Assembly (NCBI GenBank): GCA_049509675.1
Contig: JBEKZQ010000182.1
Coordinates: forward strand, 1 to 11,716
Length of the DNA stretch: 11,716 bases
DNA from: JBEKZQ01 sp049509675
Lineage (GTDB): Bacteria > Planctomycetota > Planctomycetia > Pirellulales > Thermoguttaceae
Direction: 5' to 3'
Part shown: in pieces, positions 1-5,960 of the stretch
Layout of the letters: each line of letters opens with the position of its first letter
Numbering within the stretch: the first letter of the stretch is position 1
Made by a program: the position numbers and the translations under genes
Notes under the pieces: generated by a model
The model's input: only the letters and a program-made list of their open reading frames with translations
What the model was told of the DNA's origin: nothing
The model's database searches: none

Positions 1-2039
1 ACACATCCACGGGTACATGGTCCAGCGCAACCCTGTCGCTGGGACGTGCTGATCTTTCGGCAACCTCCGCTGGCGGGATTGTTTTCTTCGGCGGAGGGAA
101 CACCGTTAATCTCAACACCAACGTGGTGGACATCTACAATACGTCCACGGGTACATGGTCCGTGGCGAACCTGTCGCAGGTGCGCAGTGCTCTTTCGGCG
201 ACCTCGGCGGGTAGCATGGTGTTCTTTGCCGGTGGCGGGAACGCTGCCGGCATGAGTAGCGTGGTTGACATTTACGACACGTCTGCGGGTACATGGTCCG
301 TGGCGAACCTGTCGCAGGCACGTGCTAATCTTTCGGCAACGTCGGCGGGTAACCAGGTATTTTTCGCCGGAGGGGTCACCGGCGCATACGTCATCACCAA
401 CGTGGTGGACATCTACAATACGTCCACGGGTACATGGTCCGTTGCGACCCTTTCGCATGCGCGCGGCGATTTTTCGGCAACGTCGGCGGGCAACAAGGTC
501 TTTTTCGCCGGTGGGGAGTCCAGCAGCAGCCCGAGCAACGTAGTTGACATCTACGACACGTCCACGGGCACCTGGTCCGCCGCAACCCTTTCGCGGGCAC
601 GCTACTACTTTTCGGCGACCTCGGCAGGCAACCAGGTCTTTTTCGCCGGAGGAGACCTCGGCAACGAAAGCCCAAGCAACGTCGTGGACATCTACACGCT
701 TCAAAACTATCCATCCATCAGCAGCACGAAGACCTTCACCCTTGTAGACAACACGACCGTGACGGGGCGGATGCAACTTGGCGGAGGGAGCCTCGGCCTG
801 GCGAACTTCAATTTGGCCGTTGGCTCGATGGCCGGCAGCGCGCCGATCGACCTGGGCAACGGCACCCTAACGACGGGAAGCGACAATACGACCACGATCT
901 ACTGCGGCGCGATTACCGGCAACGGCAGCCTGGTCATGAACGGCACGGGCACGCTTGCGTTGACGGGCGCGGTTTCCTCGGGGGCAATCACCGTGAACCA
1001 GGGACAGATCATCGCCGGCCCGGGCAGCGTGGTGGCCGGCAATCTCACGATCCCGGCAGGCGGACGGTTCACGTACAACGGCAGCAGCCTCTTCGTCAGC
1101 AATCTGTCCAACGGCGGCACGTTCATAGGCGGCGGGCAAGTCGGCGGCAACTTCGTCAACCAATCCTCCGGCGACGTGCGGATCGCGGCCGGCCAGGGCC
1201 TCTACATCCAGAATGGCGGTCCGCAAAGCAATTCGGGCCTCGTCGAAGTCCTGGGCACCGGCGCATCGCCGGCGCAGTTCGAGTCGGCCGGGCCGTTCAC
1301 CAACGCCAGCGGCAGCGGCAACGGCATGATTGCCGCGCAGAACGCAACCCTGCACTTCGACGGCGGGCTGACCAACCAGGCGGCCCTCGCCTTCAGCTAC
1401 GGCGTCAGCAACGTCTTTGGCAAAATCACGAACAGCCCGGGCGGCAACATCTCCATCGCCGGCGGCGCCGGCGTGACTTTCTACGGTGACATGACTCAAG
1501 ACGGCACGCTGGTCGTCAGCAGCGTGGGCAACACGCACAGCAGCGCGGTTTTCTTCGGCGCTTTCAGCGGCGGCGGGGGCTTCAGCGGCGGGGGCGACGT
1601 GTTCTTGATGGGCGACCTCCGTCCCGGCGACCCCGCCGAAATCACTTTCGGCGGCAACGCCTTCTTGAGCAACTCGACCGACACCGTGATGGAGTTGGCC
1701 GGCCCCATGCCAGGCAGCCAGTACGACCGCATCGACGTGACCGGGCAGTTGGACCTGGCGGGGGCGCTCGACGTCGTGCTCTTGGACGGCTTCGGGCCGC
1801 AGGCGGGCGAGGCCTTCAAGCTGTTCGACGGCGCCATGTCCGGGACGTTCAGCCGGGTTTCCTTGCCGGCGCTGAGCAACGGCCTGAGCTGGGACACGAG
1901 CAACCTGTACGCGACCGGCACGATCAGTGTCACGCCCGAGCCCTCCGCGCTCGCCCTGCTCGGCATCGGCGTCATCGGCCTGCTGGGTTGCGGTTGGCTA
2001 CAGCGCAAGCAGGCGGTGGTGGCTGGCGGAGGTCGGTAA
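1..2039 (+). CDS. Kelch-repeat / autotransporter-like surface protein with PEP-CTERM anchor (5' partial)
   Basis: The frame is open from base 3, so the gene begins upstream of the window; the GTG at 123 is not a real start because kelch sequence continues in frame before it. 678 codons are visible. Residues 1-233 hold five kelch units with the pattern TWSxATLSxAR, ATSAGNxVFFAGG and NVVDIYDT, which should form blades of a beta-propeller. Residues about 240-640 are rich in Gly, Asn, Thr and Ser, with short NGSLVMNGTGTLALTG-like strands typical of autotransporter-associated beta-strand repeats. From residue 644 there is a PEP-CTERM tail: TPEPS, a hydrophobic helix (ALALLGIGVIGLLG) and a basic end (QRKQ). 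In this family the tail is recognised by an exosortase in the inner membrane, so the protein is probably exported and surface-attached. A binding or structural role is inferred; no catalytic motif is seen. The signal peptide would lie outside the window. Confidence 0.88.
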   Translation, partial: TSTGTWSSATLSLGRADLSATSAGGIVFFGGGNTVNLNTNVVDIYNTSTGTWSVANLSQVRSALSATSAGSMVFFAGGGNAAGMSSVVDIYDTSAGTWSVANLSQARANLSATSAGNQVFFAGGVTGAYVITNVVDIYNTSTGTWSVATLSHARGDFSATSAGNKVFFAGGESSSSPSNVVDIYDTSTGTWSAATLSRARYYFSATSAGNQVFFAGGDLGNESPSNVVDIYTLQNYPSISSTKTFTLVDNTTVTGRMQLGGGSLGLANFNLAVGSMAGSAPIDLGNGTLTTGSDNTTTIYCGAITGNGSLVMNGTGTLALTGAVSSGAITVNQGQIIAGPGSVVAGNLTIPAGGRFTYNGSSLFVSNLSNGGTFIGGGQVGGNFVNQSSGDVRIAAGQGLYIQNGGPQSNSGLVEVLGTGASPAQFESAGPFTNASGSGNGMIAAQNATLHFDGGLTNQAALAFSYGVSNVFGKITNSPGGNISIAGGAGVTFYGDMTQDGTLVVSSVGNTHSSAVFFGAFSGGGGFSGGGDVFLMGDLRPGDPAEITFGGNAFLSNSTDTVMELAGPMPGSQYDRIDVTGQLDLAGALDVVLLDGFGPQAGEAFKLFDGAMSGTFSRVSLPALSNGLSWDTSNLYATGTISVTPEPSALALLGIGVIGLLGCGWLQRKQAVVAGGGR
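6..701 (+). repeat. Five tandem kelch-coding repeats of 138-141 bp
   Basis: Units begin at about 6, 144, 282, 423 and 561, each at the codons for (S/T)xGTW. The nucleotide identity is high, including at third codon positions: blocks such as TCCACGGGTACATGG recur almost unchanged. This points to recent duplication or ongoing gene conversion, not just protein-level constraint. All unit lengths are multiples of three, so changes in copy number keep the frame. The array probably extends upstream of the window. Confidence 0.9.
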
Positions 2040-2074
2040 CCAAAAAAATCACCGGGCCGGCGCAGGGAGATCGA

Positions 2075-2107
2075 CTGATCGCGGATTCTCCCGCGTATCA
2101 GTTCTCC
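2075..2107 (+). terminator. Candidate hairpin after the PEP-CTERM gene
   Basis: CTGATCGCGG (2075-2084) pairs with CCGCG-T-ATCAG (2091-2101), giving a ten-pair stem with a one-base bulge and a six-base loop. It lies 35 bases after the stop codon. The following TTCTCC is only weakly T-rich, so efficient Rho-independent termination is uncertain. Confidence 0.35.
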
Positions 2108-2146
2108 TGGTGCTGTACCACTAATGTGGCGGCGCAAGAAAAACCA

Positions 2147-2174
2147 TTGCACTCAGTCTCAGAATATGTACAAT
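2147..2174 (+). promoter_or_regulatory. Candidate sigma70-type promoter for the gene at 2251
   Basis: A -10-like TACAAT at 2169-2174 (five of six consensus bases) lies 16 bases after a weak -35-like TTGCAC at 2147-2152. It would give a 5' leader of about 70 bases before the ATG at 2251. Support is by consensus only, and the -35 box is poor. Confidence 0.35.
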
Positions 2175-2193
2175 AGTACACGTTCTTTGGGCG

Positions 2194-2210
2194 CGGCGTT
2201 CCTCACGCCG
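2194..2210 (+). other. Perfect six-pair hairpin in the presumed leader of the gene at 2251
   Basis: CGGCGT (2194-2199) and ACGCCG (2205-2210) are perfect reverse complements around a five-base loop. The hairpin lies between the candidate -10 box and the ribosome binding site (GGAG at 2240-2243). No T-run follows, so it is not an obvious terminator. It could be a leader structure or a remnant of a palindromic repeat. Confidence 0.4.
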
Positions 2211-2250
2211 AACCGCAGCGCTATGTTTGCCGGAACCATGGAGATGTTTC

Positions 2251-2988
2251 ATGCATACTCGGAGAAATGACGTTTTTCTAAATCGCGAGGAGTTTCTCGC
2301 GGCGATTCTGGAACAACCCGACCCGGCGGGCACCGCCGCGTTTGTCGCCCGTATTCAGGGCGAGGACCTTGCATGCAGCGCCGCGTTTGCCGCCGACACC
2401 CTCCGCGAGTACAATCCCGACGAGCCGAGAGATTCCAGAGGCAGATGGACCACGGGCGGTTCCGGCGCAGAAGGGGATCCCGGACCATCCGGAAGGTCTG
2501 GAAGTTCGGGGACACCTCCCTTCACGCCGACTTGGGGGGGCCGGGGTTGTGGCGCTGAGGGTAGGGTGGGCGGGGGTACGGTTGGCCTTCGGGACGGTCG
2601 CAAGATCAAGATCGAGGTATTCAAGAACGCGGAGTTCCAGTTCAGGAAAGACGGCAAGATCGTAACAAACGACGAGGGGCAACCGTTGACCGAGACCGGA
2701 ATGATTCAGTTCTCGGCCACTGGAACCGCCGCCGACGATTGTCGCTGGGTGCAGTTCTATAATAACTACGAGATCGACAAGCAGGGAAAGCCATTGGACC
2801 GGCTGAACACGGACAAAAGTCGTAGCGGTTTCCTGTCGTATAACGGCCAGTGGGTGGTCGATGCCAACCATCCCGGCCCGGGGGAAAAAGTGTCGCCGGA
2901 CGCAGTTTACCTGGACCAGGGGGATGCCGCGTGCAATCGGAGCGCGACAGAGACCTCCGTCCTCGACCGGCCCGGCATAGAGCTTTAG
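2251..2988 (+). CDS. Uncharacterised protein with a DEPRDSRGRWT linker motif, ended by an in-frame TAG
   Basis: Start chosen at the ATG at 2251 because GGAG at 2240-2243 lies seven bases upstream; a TTG at 2227 is in frame but lacks such a site. The product is 245 residues. Residues 1-52 are a predicted helical, Glu/Ala-rich segment. Residues 53-70 hold the motif NPDEPRDSRGRWTTGG, a short linker that also occurs in phage head-morphogenesis proteins and some exported toxin-like proteins. Residues 70-112 are Gly/Ser/Pro-rich and disordered-looking. The C-terminal half has a beta-rich pattern with CRWVQFYNNYEID and WVVDANHPGPG, consistent with a small globular domain. There is no signal peptide and no recognised catalytic motif. 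The frame stays open for 92 codons after the TAG at 2986-2988 and reads like the rest of the same domain, so the gene is probably broken. A G7 run at 2534-2540 lies in the linker region. Function unknown; an exported effector-like role is only a guess. Confidence 0.6.
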   Translation: MHTRRNDVFLNREEFLAAILEQPDPAGTAAFVARIQGEDLACSAAFAADTLREYNPDEPRDSRGRWTTGGSGAEGDPGPSGRSGSSGTPPFTPTWGGRGCGAEGRVGGGTVGLRDGRKIKIEVFKNAEFQFRKDGKIVTNDEGQPLTETGMIQFSATGTAADDCRWVQFYNNYEIDKQGKPLDRLNTDKSRSGFLSYNGQWVVDANHPGPGEKVSPDAVYLDQGDAACNRSATETSVLDRPGIEL

Positions 2989-3267
2989 CCGGAAACCGAC
3001 GAACGCGGCGCCGAGTTCAAGACGTACCTCGTATGCGACGGCAAGCCGGTATGGGAGGTGGGTTGGAAATCCTCAACCCGCCGACTGCCGGGTACGCCCC
3101 TCACTCCCCAACGCTACGAGGACATTTCTGGAAAACCGGTAAATCAGTTTGCCCCCGAGCTTGACACAAAGACATGGGATGTCGGATATTACGTCAAGAA
3201 AGAGGGGAACAAAGCGGCGATCTCAGCGAGTTTAACCAAGATCGACAATCCCTTCCACTCGCATTAG
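2989..3267 (+). pseudogene. In-frame 3' remnant of the gene at 2251, after an amber stop
   Basis: Directly after the TAG at 2986-2988 the same reading frame is open for 92 codons, to a TAG at 3265-3267. It encodes a coherent segment: PETDERGAEFKTYLVCDGKPVWEVGW in short pieces (ETDERGAEFKTYLVCDG, then KPVWEVGW), and near the end DTKTWDVGYYVKKEGN. The first plausible internal starts (a GTG at 3058 and later) have no good ribosome binding site, so independent translation is unlikely. One C-to-T change of CAG to TAG would explain the break and would restore a 338-residue protein. A sequencing error or stop readthrough are the alternatives. Confidence 0.6.
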
Positions 3268-3299
3268 ATTCGACGCTCGCTGGTATAGGAGTACCGCAT

Positions 3300-3821
3300 A
3301 TGTTCCGTGCAACGCGGCTACGGTCGTTTGGCATCGTCTTTCTGTGCAGCTTCTACGTTTGCCCCCACACGCGAGCGGCGGAGCCCGGTCAGGAATCCCC
3401 CGCTGAGGTATGCGTGTCTTTCCATTTCGGCGATAGCGCTGGGAGCACCAAAGGGCAGCGCATCTGCATTTCCTTTCGGCTCGCGCCGGATGGCTCGTTT
3501 GAGACAAGGCCGTTCAGTCCGCTTAGCGACGAGGCAATCCTAAAGAAGGTGCGAGGTATCGTCGGGTGGCCAGGCAAGTGCGAGGTGGCCGTCCACGTAA
3601 ACACTTCGGACATGGCGCTGTCCAAACTCGTCGAGGCAGTGCTGCGGCTGGATCGGCTCATTCGCCGTGCGGGAGGCCGACCGGAGGACTTCGACATCAT
3701 GCTCGTCACCCCAGTTCCGCGGGCACTTCTCCCGGAGCTTCCGCATGGGTTGCCGTCACCTCCAACGCCGCTCCCCTGCGGCAACGACATCGCCAAACCG
3801 AACCAAGGAAAATGGCTATAG
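3300..3821 (+). CDS. Small secreted protein with an ExbD/TolR-like domain pattern
   Basis: The ATG at 3300 has AGGAG at 3287-3291, eight bases upstream, and is followed by a signal peptide, so the longer in-frame start at 3174 is rejected. The product is 173 residues. Residues 1-27 form a basic n-region, a hydrophobic core (FGIVFLCSFYV) and a likely cleavage site at TRA-A. Residues about 46-140 follow the ExbD/TolR periplasmic order: a strand ending in APDGSF, a PLSDEAILKKVRGIV helix, a strand (CEVAVHVNTSD) where the family has an aspartate before its VPYG turn, a helix (LVEAVLRLDRLIRRAGG) and a last strand (DFDIMLVTP). Unlike ExbD it has no N-terminal anchor apart from the signal peptide, and no partner ExbB/TolQ gene is nearby. 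The Pro-rich tail (residues 141-173) looks disordered. The fold assignment is inferred from the pattern only; the function is unknown. Confidence 0.6.
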   Translation: MFRATRLRSFGIVFLCSFYVCPHTRAAEPGQESPAEVCVSFHFGDSAGSTKGQRICISFRLAPDGSFETRPFSPLSDEAILKKVRGIVGWPGKCEVAVHVNTSDMALSKLVEAVLRLDRLIRRAGGRPEDFDIMLVTPVPRALLPELPHGLPSPPTPLPCGNDIAKPNQGKWL

Positions 3822-3833
3822 TGGCCTCGTGGC

Positions 3834-3941
3834 CTGTCCAGCTTGAGTTTACGGGTGCCACGGTTGGCTTGTCCAACCGTGTTTCCAGCACTGCTGGGCA
3901 AGCCAGCAGTGGCACCCAACCGGTAATGTCGAAATGGACAG
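3834..3941. repeat. Nested palindromic element: two inverted hairpin units inside longer inverted repeats
   Basis: Hairpin 1 pairs CACGGTTGG (3859-3867) with CCAACCGTG (3873-3881) around the loop CTTGT. Hairpin 2 pairs CACTGCTGG (3889-3897) with CCAGCAGTG (3903-3911) around the loop GCAAG, and is the same unit in the opposite orientation. Both are enclosed by GGGTGCCAC (3853-3861) and GTGGCACCC (3909-3917), with a further outer pair CTGTCCA (3834-3840) and TGGACAG (3935-3941). The stems of the two units differ at paired positions. This is the layout of REP/BIME-type mobile palindromes. It lies in the 191-base gap between two + strand genes and may also affect the mRNA. Confidence 0.8.
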
Positions 3942-4012
3942 ACCACTCGGTACTTGGACCTTTTCATCAGGTGAAAAGACGTTGGACTTCTTCAACATGG
4001 AAGGAGTTACCT

Positions 4013-4831
4013 ATGCGGCGCCTGACGACGGGACGTCTTGGGCTGCCGTTGCTCCTGTTCATGGTGACGCACTGCTCCACGCCCTCCGTGCTTGGTCAGC
4101 AGCCCGATCCAGGCAAGAAGGTGGTGCCTGATCTCGTGAATCCTTCCGGTAATGCAAGCTTCGATGCTCGCGCACTTGTCGAGGCGCTGGCCAACTGCAA
4201 CCCTCCTCCCGAGCTCGTGGAACCGCCTTATCATCACCCGCTTTTTGCCAAGAAATACGACTGGTCGGAGTACCGTAGGGTCTGGGATGCCATTCCCGCC
4301 CTCGTCCGCGATGCCGAGAGGGCCTGGCCGGAGTTGGTTTCGCATCTGGACGACCGGCGATACTGTACTACGGCCACCGTATTCTCCGGTTTCACGTACA
4401 ACTTAACGATCGGCGACGTATGCCATGAGATTGTCGAGGGAAACCTGGCCGCGGCATATCACCAAGAGCTACGGCCCCTGACACCGTTGATCGAAGCGAC
4501 AATGCGGCCACCAATTGCACGCGACATCAAGAAGCTCAAGGCATGGTGCGCGGAGCGGAGCAAGAAGCGTCTGTACGAACTACAAATTGAAATGTGCCAC
4601 TGGGCGATTTCCCAATTGAAGGCGGGCACGCTGGCCAACCGGGTATCCCCACTACGGCTGCGGGCATGGATCGCGTCAATCGAGGCTGAAATCGAGTCGC
4701 GCCAGCAGTCTCAGTGGGCCGTTCGCTACCGCTGCTTTGTTGGCGAGGAGTGGACGCCCTACTCGCCTGAGCGAGCGGAAAAAGAGCGAGAAGCGTACAT
4801 CAGCCCGAAGGACCCGGTGCCGAAACGCTGA
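4013..4831 (+). CDS. Secreted protein of unknown function, 272 residues
   Basis: The ATG at 4013 has a strong AAGGAG at 4001-4006, six bases upstream, and is followed by a signal peptide; the longer frame open from 3566 is therefore not used. Residues 1-28 comprise MRR, a hydrophobic core (LPLLLFMVTHC) and a likely cleavage after SVLG. VTHC is a poor lipobox because of the His before Cys, so a soluble exported protein is favoured over a lipoprotein. The mature part is predicted to be largely helical, with notable blocks HPLFAKKYDWSEY, ELVSHLDDRRYC and IGDVCHEIVEG, and a charged C-terminus (ERAEKEREAY). I recognise no catalytic motif; it resembles small secreted proteins that are common in planctomycetes, but I cannot name the family. 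It is followed 19 bases later by a terminator that faces the opposite strand. Confidence 0.75.
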   Translation: MRRLTTGRLGLPLLLFMVTHCSTPSVLGQQPDPGKKVVPDLVNPSGNASFDARALVEALANCNPPPELVEPPYHHPLFAKKYDWSEYRRVWDAIPALVRDAERAWPELVSHLDDRRYCTTATVFSGFTYNLTIGDVCHEIVEGNLAAAYHQELRPLTPLIEATMRPPIARDIKKLKAWCAERSKKRLYELQIEMCHWAISQLKAGTLANRVSPLRLRAWIASIEAEIESRQQSQWAVRYRCFVGEEWTPYSPERAEKEREAYISPKDPVPKR

Positions 4832-4850
4832 GCAGTGCCGCGATCGGTTA

Positions 4851-4901
4851 AATAAAAAGCCCGATTCCCACCCCGGGGTAACTGGTGGGGTGGGAAGCGG
4901 G
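4851..4901 (-). terminator. Strong intrinsic terminator of the aspS-nadE operon
   Basis: Fifteen-base arms at 4860-4874 and 4887-4901 pair with a single mismatch around a 12-base loop. On the - strand the stem is followed by CTTTTTATTT (complement of 4851-4860 and on), a clear U-tract. On the + strand no T-run follows, so it should act mainly on transcripts coming from nadE, about 220 bases upstream on that strand. Confidence 0.85.
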
Positions 4902-4905
4902 CGCG

Positions 4906-4980
4906 TTAAGATCGGCAACGCGGGGGCGAAGAGCTGGCACACCCCCCTAGCAAGAGAATGGCGCAGTGCCTGAACCGCAT
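4906..4980 (-). CDS. Possible small lipoprotein-like ORF, 24 residues
   Basis: An ATG at 4980 opens 24 codons to a TAA at 4906-4908. The peptide has a basic start (MRFRHC), a short hydrophobic run and a lipobox-like LLGGC followed by small residues (ASSS), as in tiny bacterial lipoproteins. It lies on the same strand as nadE, and its stop codon is four bases before the terminator stem, which fits a last cistron. Against it: the only purine-rich site (AAGG) is two bases from the ATG, the peptide is very short, and chance ORFs of this size are common. It could also be the remnant of a longer lipoprotein gene. Confidence 0.3.
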   Translation of the reverse strand: MRFRHCAILLLGGCASSSPPRCRS

Positions 4981-5042
4981 AGCCTTGTCGCTATAATCGG
5001 CAAACTGACCGCCATCGCTCCAGTCAAAATGGCGCCGTCGAA

Positions 5043-5119
5043 GGGGACAGGTCCATGTTTTCGGCCTGCGACCGCTTGGCCAACGCAACGCCGTTTGACC
5101 GAAAAATGGACCAGTCCCC
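5043..5119. repeat. REP/MITE-like palindromic element, copy A
   Basis: The left arm at 5043-5064 starts GGGGACAGGTCCATG and ends TTTTCGG. The right arm at 5099-5119 is its imperfect reverse complement (CCGAAAAATGGACC then AGTCCCC). The arms enclose 34 bases containing GGCCAACGCAACGCC. A second copy lies at 9406-9494 in the same orientation. Copy A ends one base before the nadE stop codon. No transposase is encoded, so it would depend on an enzyme elsewhere; REP-associated Y1 transposases are known to move comparable palindromes. Confidence 0.85.
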
Positions 5120-5120
5120 C

Positions 5121-5960
5121 CTACGTGCCCCAATCGCGGGCGTAGCGGAAATCGCGATCCATGGTGCGGTAGGAGAGCTTGGCGATGACCGGCATCCGCC
5201 GCTTGTAGTGGTTGCGGCGGACGAGCGTGGCCACGCGATCGACGAACTCCGGGGCGAAGCCGGCGCGGACCAACTCGGCCCGCCGCCAGCGGCGATCGAC
5301 CATGAGCACCAGCAGACGGTCGACCTCGGCGTAGCTGAAGCCCAATTCGCCTTCGTCGGTCTGGCCGATCCACAGGTCGCCGGTGGGCGGCTTTTGCAGG
5401 ATGGCCTGGGGCACGTCCAGGCGGGCCGCCAGTTGATACAACTGCGTCTTGTACAAGTCGCCCACGGGATTGATGGCCGAGGCCATGTCGCCGAACTGCG
5501 TGCCGTAGCCCAGCAGCAGTTCGCTCTTGTTGCTGGTGCCCGCCACCAGGGCCTGGAACGCGGCGCTCTGATCGTAGAGGACCGTCATGCGTTCGCGGGC
5601 GCACTTGTTGGCCAGGCGGAGTTGCGAGGCCTCGGGGAACTGTGCGAAGTAGGCGTCGATCTGCGCGGTGATCGGCACCTCGACGCTGCGCACGCCCAAT
5701 TGTTCGAGCACGGCCTGGCTATCGCGGCGCGTGGCCTCGCTGGAGGTCTTGTAGGGGATGGTCACGGCCAGCACGTTTTCCGGCCCCAGGGCCCGGGCGG
5801 CCAGGAAAGTCACCACGCTGGAGTCGATGCCGCCGGACAGGCCCACCACCGCGCGGTTGAACCCGGCGCGGCGGATTTCCGCGCGGATGAAGCGGGTCAG
5901 GATGGCGGTCACCAGTTCCGCGTTGATGGCCAAGTCGCTGTTTGGAGTCTCAGTTCCCAT
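5121..5960 (-). CDS. nadE: NAD+ synthetase, ammonia-ligating subunit
   Basis: NadE converts deamido-NAD+ to NAD+ using ATP and ammonia, the last step of NAD synthesis, in the cytosol. The 279-residue product has the PP-loop SGGIDSS at residues 42-48 (ATP pyrophosphate binding), GTSNKSE at 141-147, GD at 157-158 and PPTGDLWIGQTDE at 191-203, all family hallmarks. The length matches the synthetase domain alone, and the end (DRDFRYARDWG) is typical, so the gene is complete. The ATG at 5960 overlaps the end of the CN-hydrolase gene by 11 bases (ATGGGAACTGA holds both the start and the TGA stop). No Shine-Dalgarno site precedes it, so translation is probably coupled to the upstream gene. The nadE frame upstream of the ATG closes at 5982-5984 without another start. 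Together with its neighbour it looks like a split form of the glutamine-dependent enzyme. Confidence 0.93.
   Translation of the reverse strand: MGTETPNSDLAINAELVTAILTRFIRAEIRRAGFNRAVVGLSGGIDSSVVTFLAARALGPENVLAVTIPYKTSSEATRRDSQAVLEQLGVRSVEVPITAQIDAYFAQFPEASQLRLANKCARERMTVLYDQSAAFQALVAGTSNKSELLLGYGTQFGDMASAINPVGDLYKTQLYQLAARLDVPQAILQKPPTGDLWIGQTDEGELGFSYAEVDRLLVLMVDRRWRRAELVRAGFAPEFVDRVATLVRRNHYKRRMPVIAKLSYRTMDRDFRYARDWGT

Noticed and set aside
6..701. Regular repeats as a possible CRISPR array
   Set aside because: The 138-141 bp units are fully coding in one frame with kelch motifs and lack the short-repeat/unique-spacer pattern.
1496..2152. 218-codon - strand ORF under the PEP-CTERM end
   Set aside because: The + strand frame has a clear PEP-CTERM tail; the antisense product is Pro/Ser-rich without any domain.
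2223..2270. 15-codon ORF overlapping the start at 2251 (possible leader peptide)
   Set aside because: It has no ribosome binding site and no regulatory feature such as a run of one amino acid; probably chance.
3566..4012. N-terminal extension of the secreted protein at 4013
   Set aside because: It overlaps the gene at 3300 and runs through the palindromic element; the ATG at 4013 has a strong AAGGAG and a signal peptide right after it.
4992..4997. Perfect TATAAT on the + strand
   Set aside because: There is no -35-like sequence at a suitable distance (CCTGAA at 4969-4974) and no + strand gene follows it.
4906..5604. 232-codon - strand ORF covering the end of nadE
   Set aside because: Most of it is nadE in another frame. 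Only its last 24 codons (from the ATG at 4980) are kept as a weak candidate.
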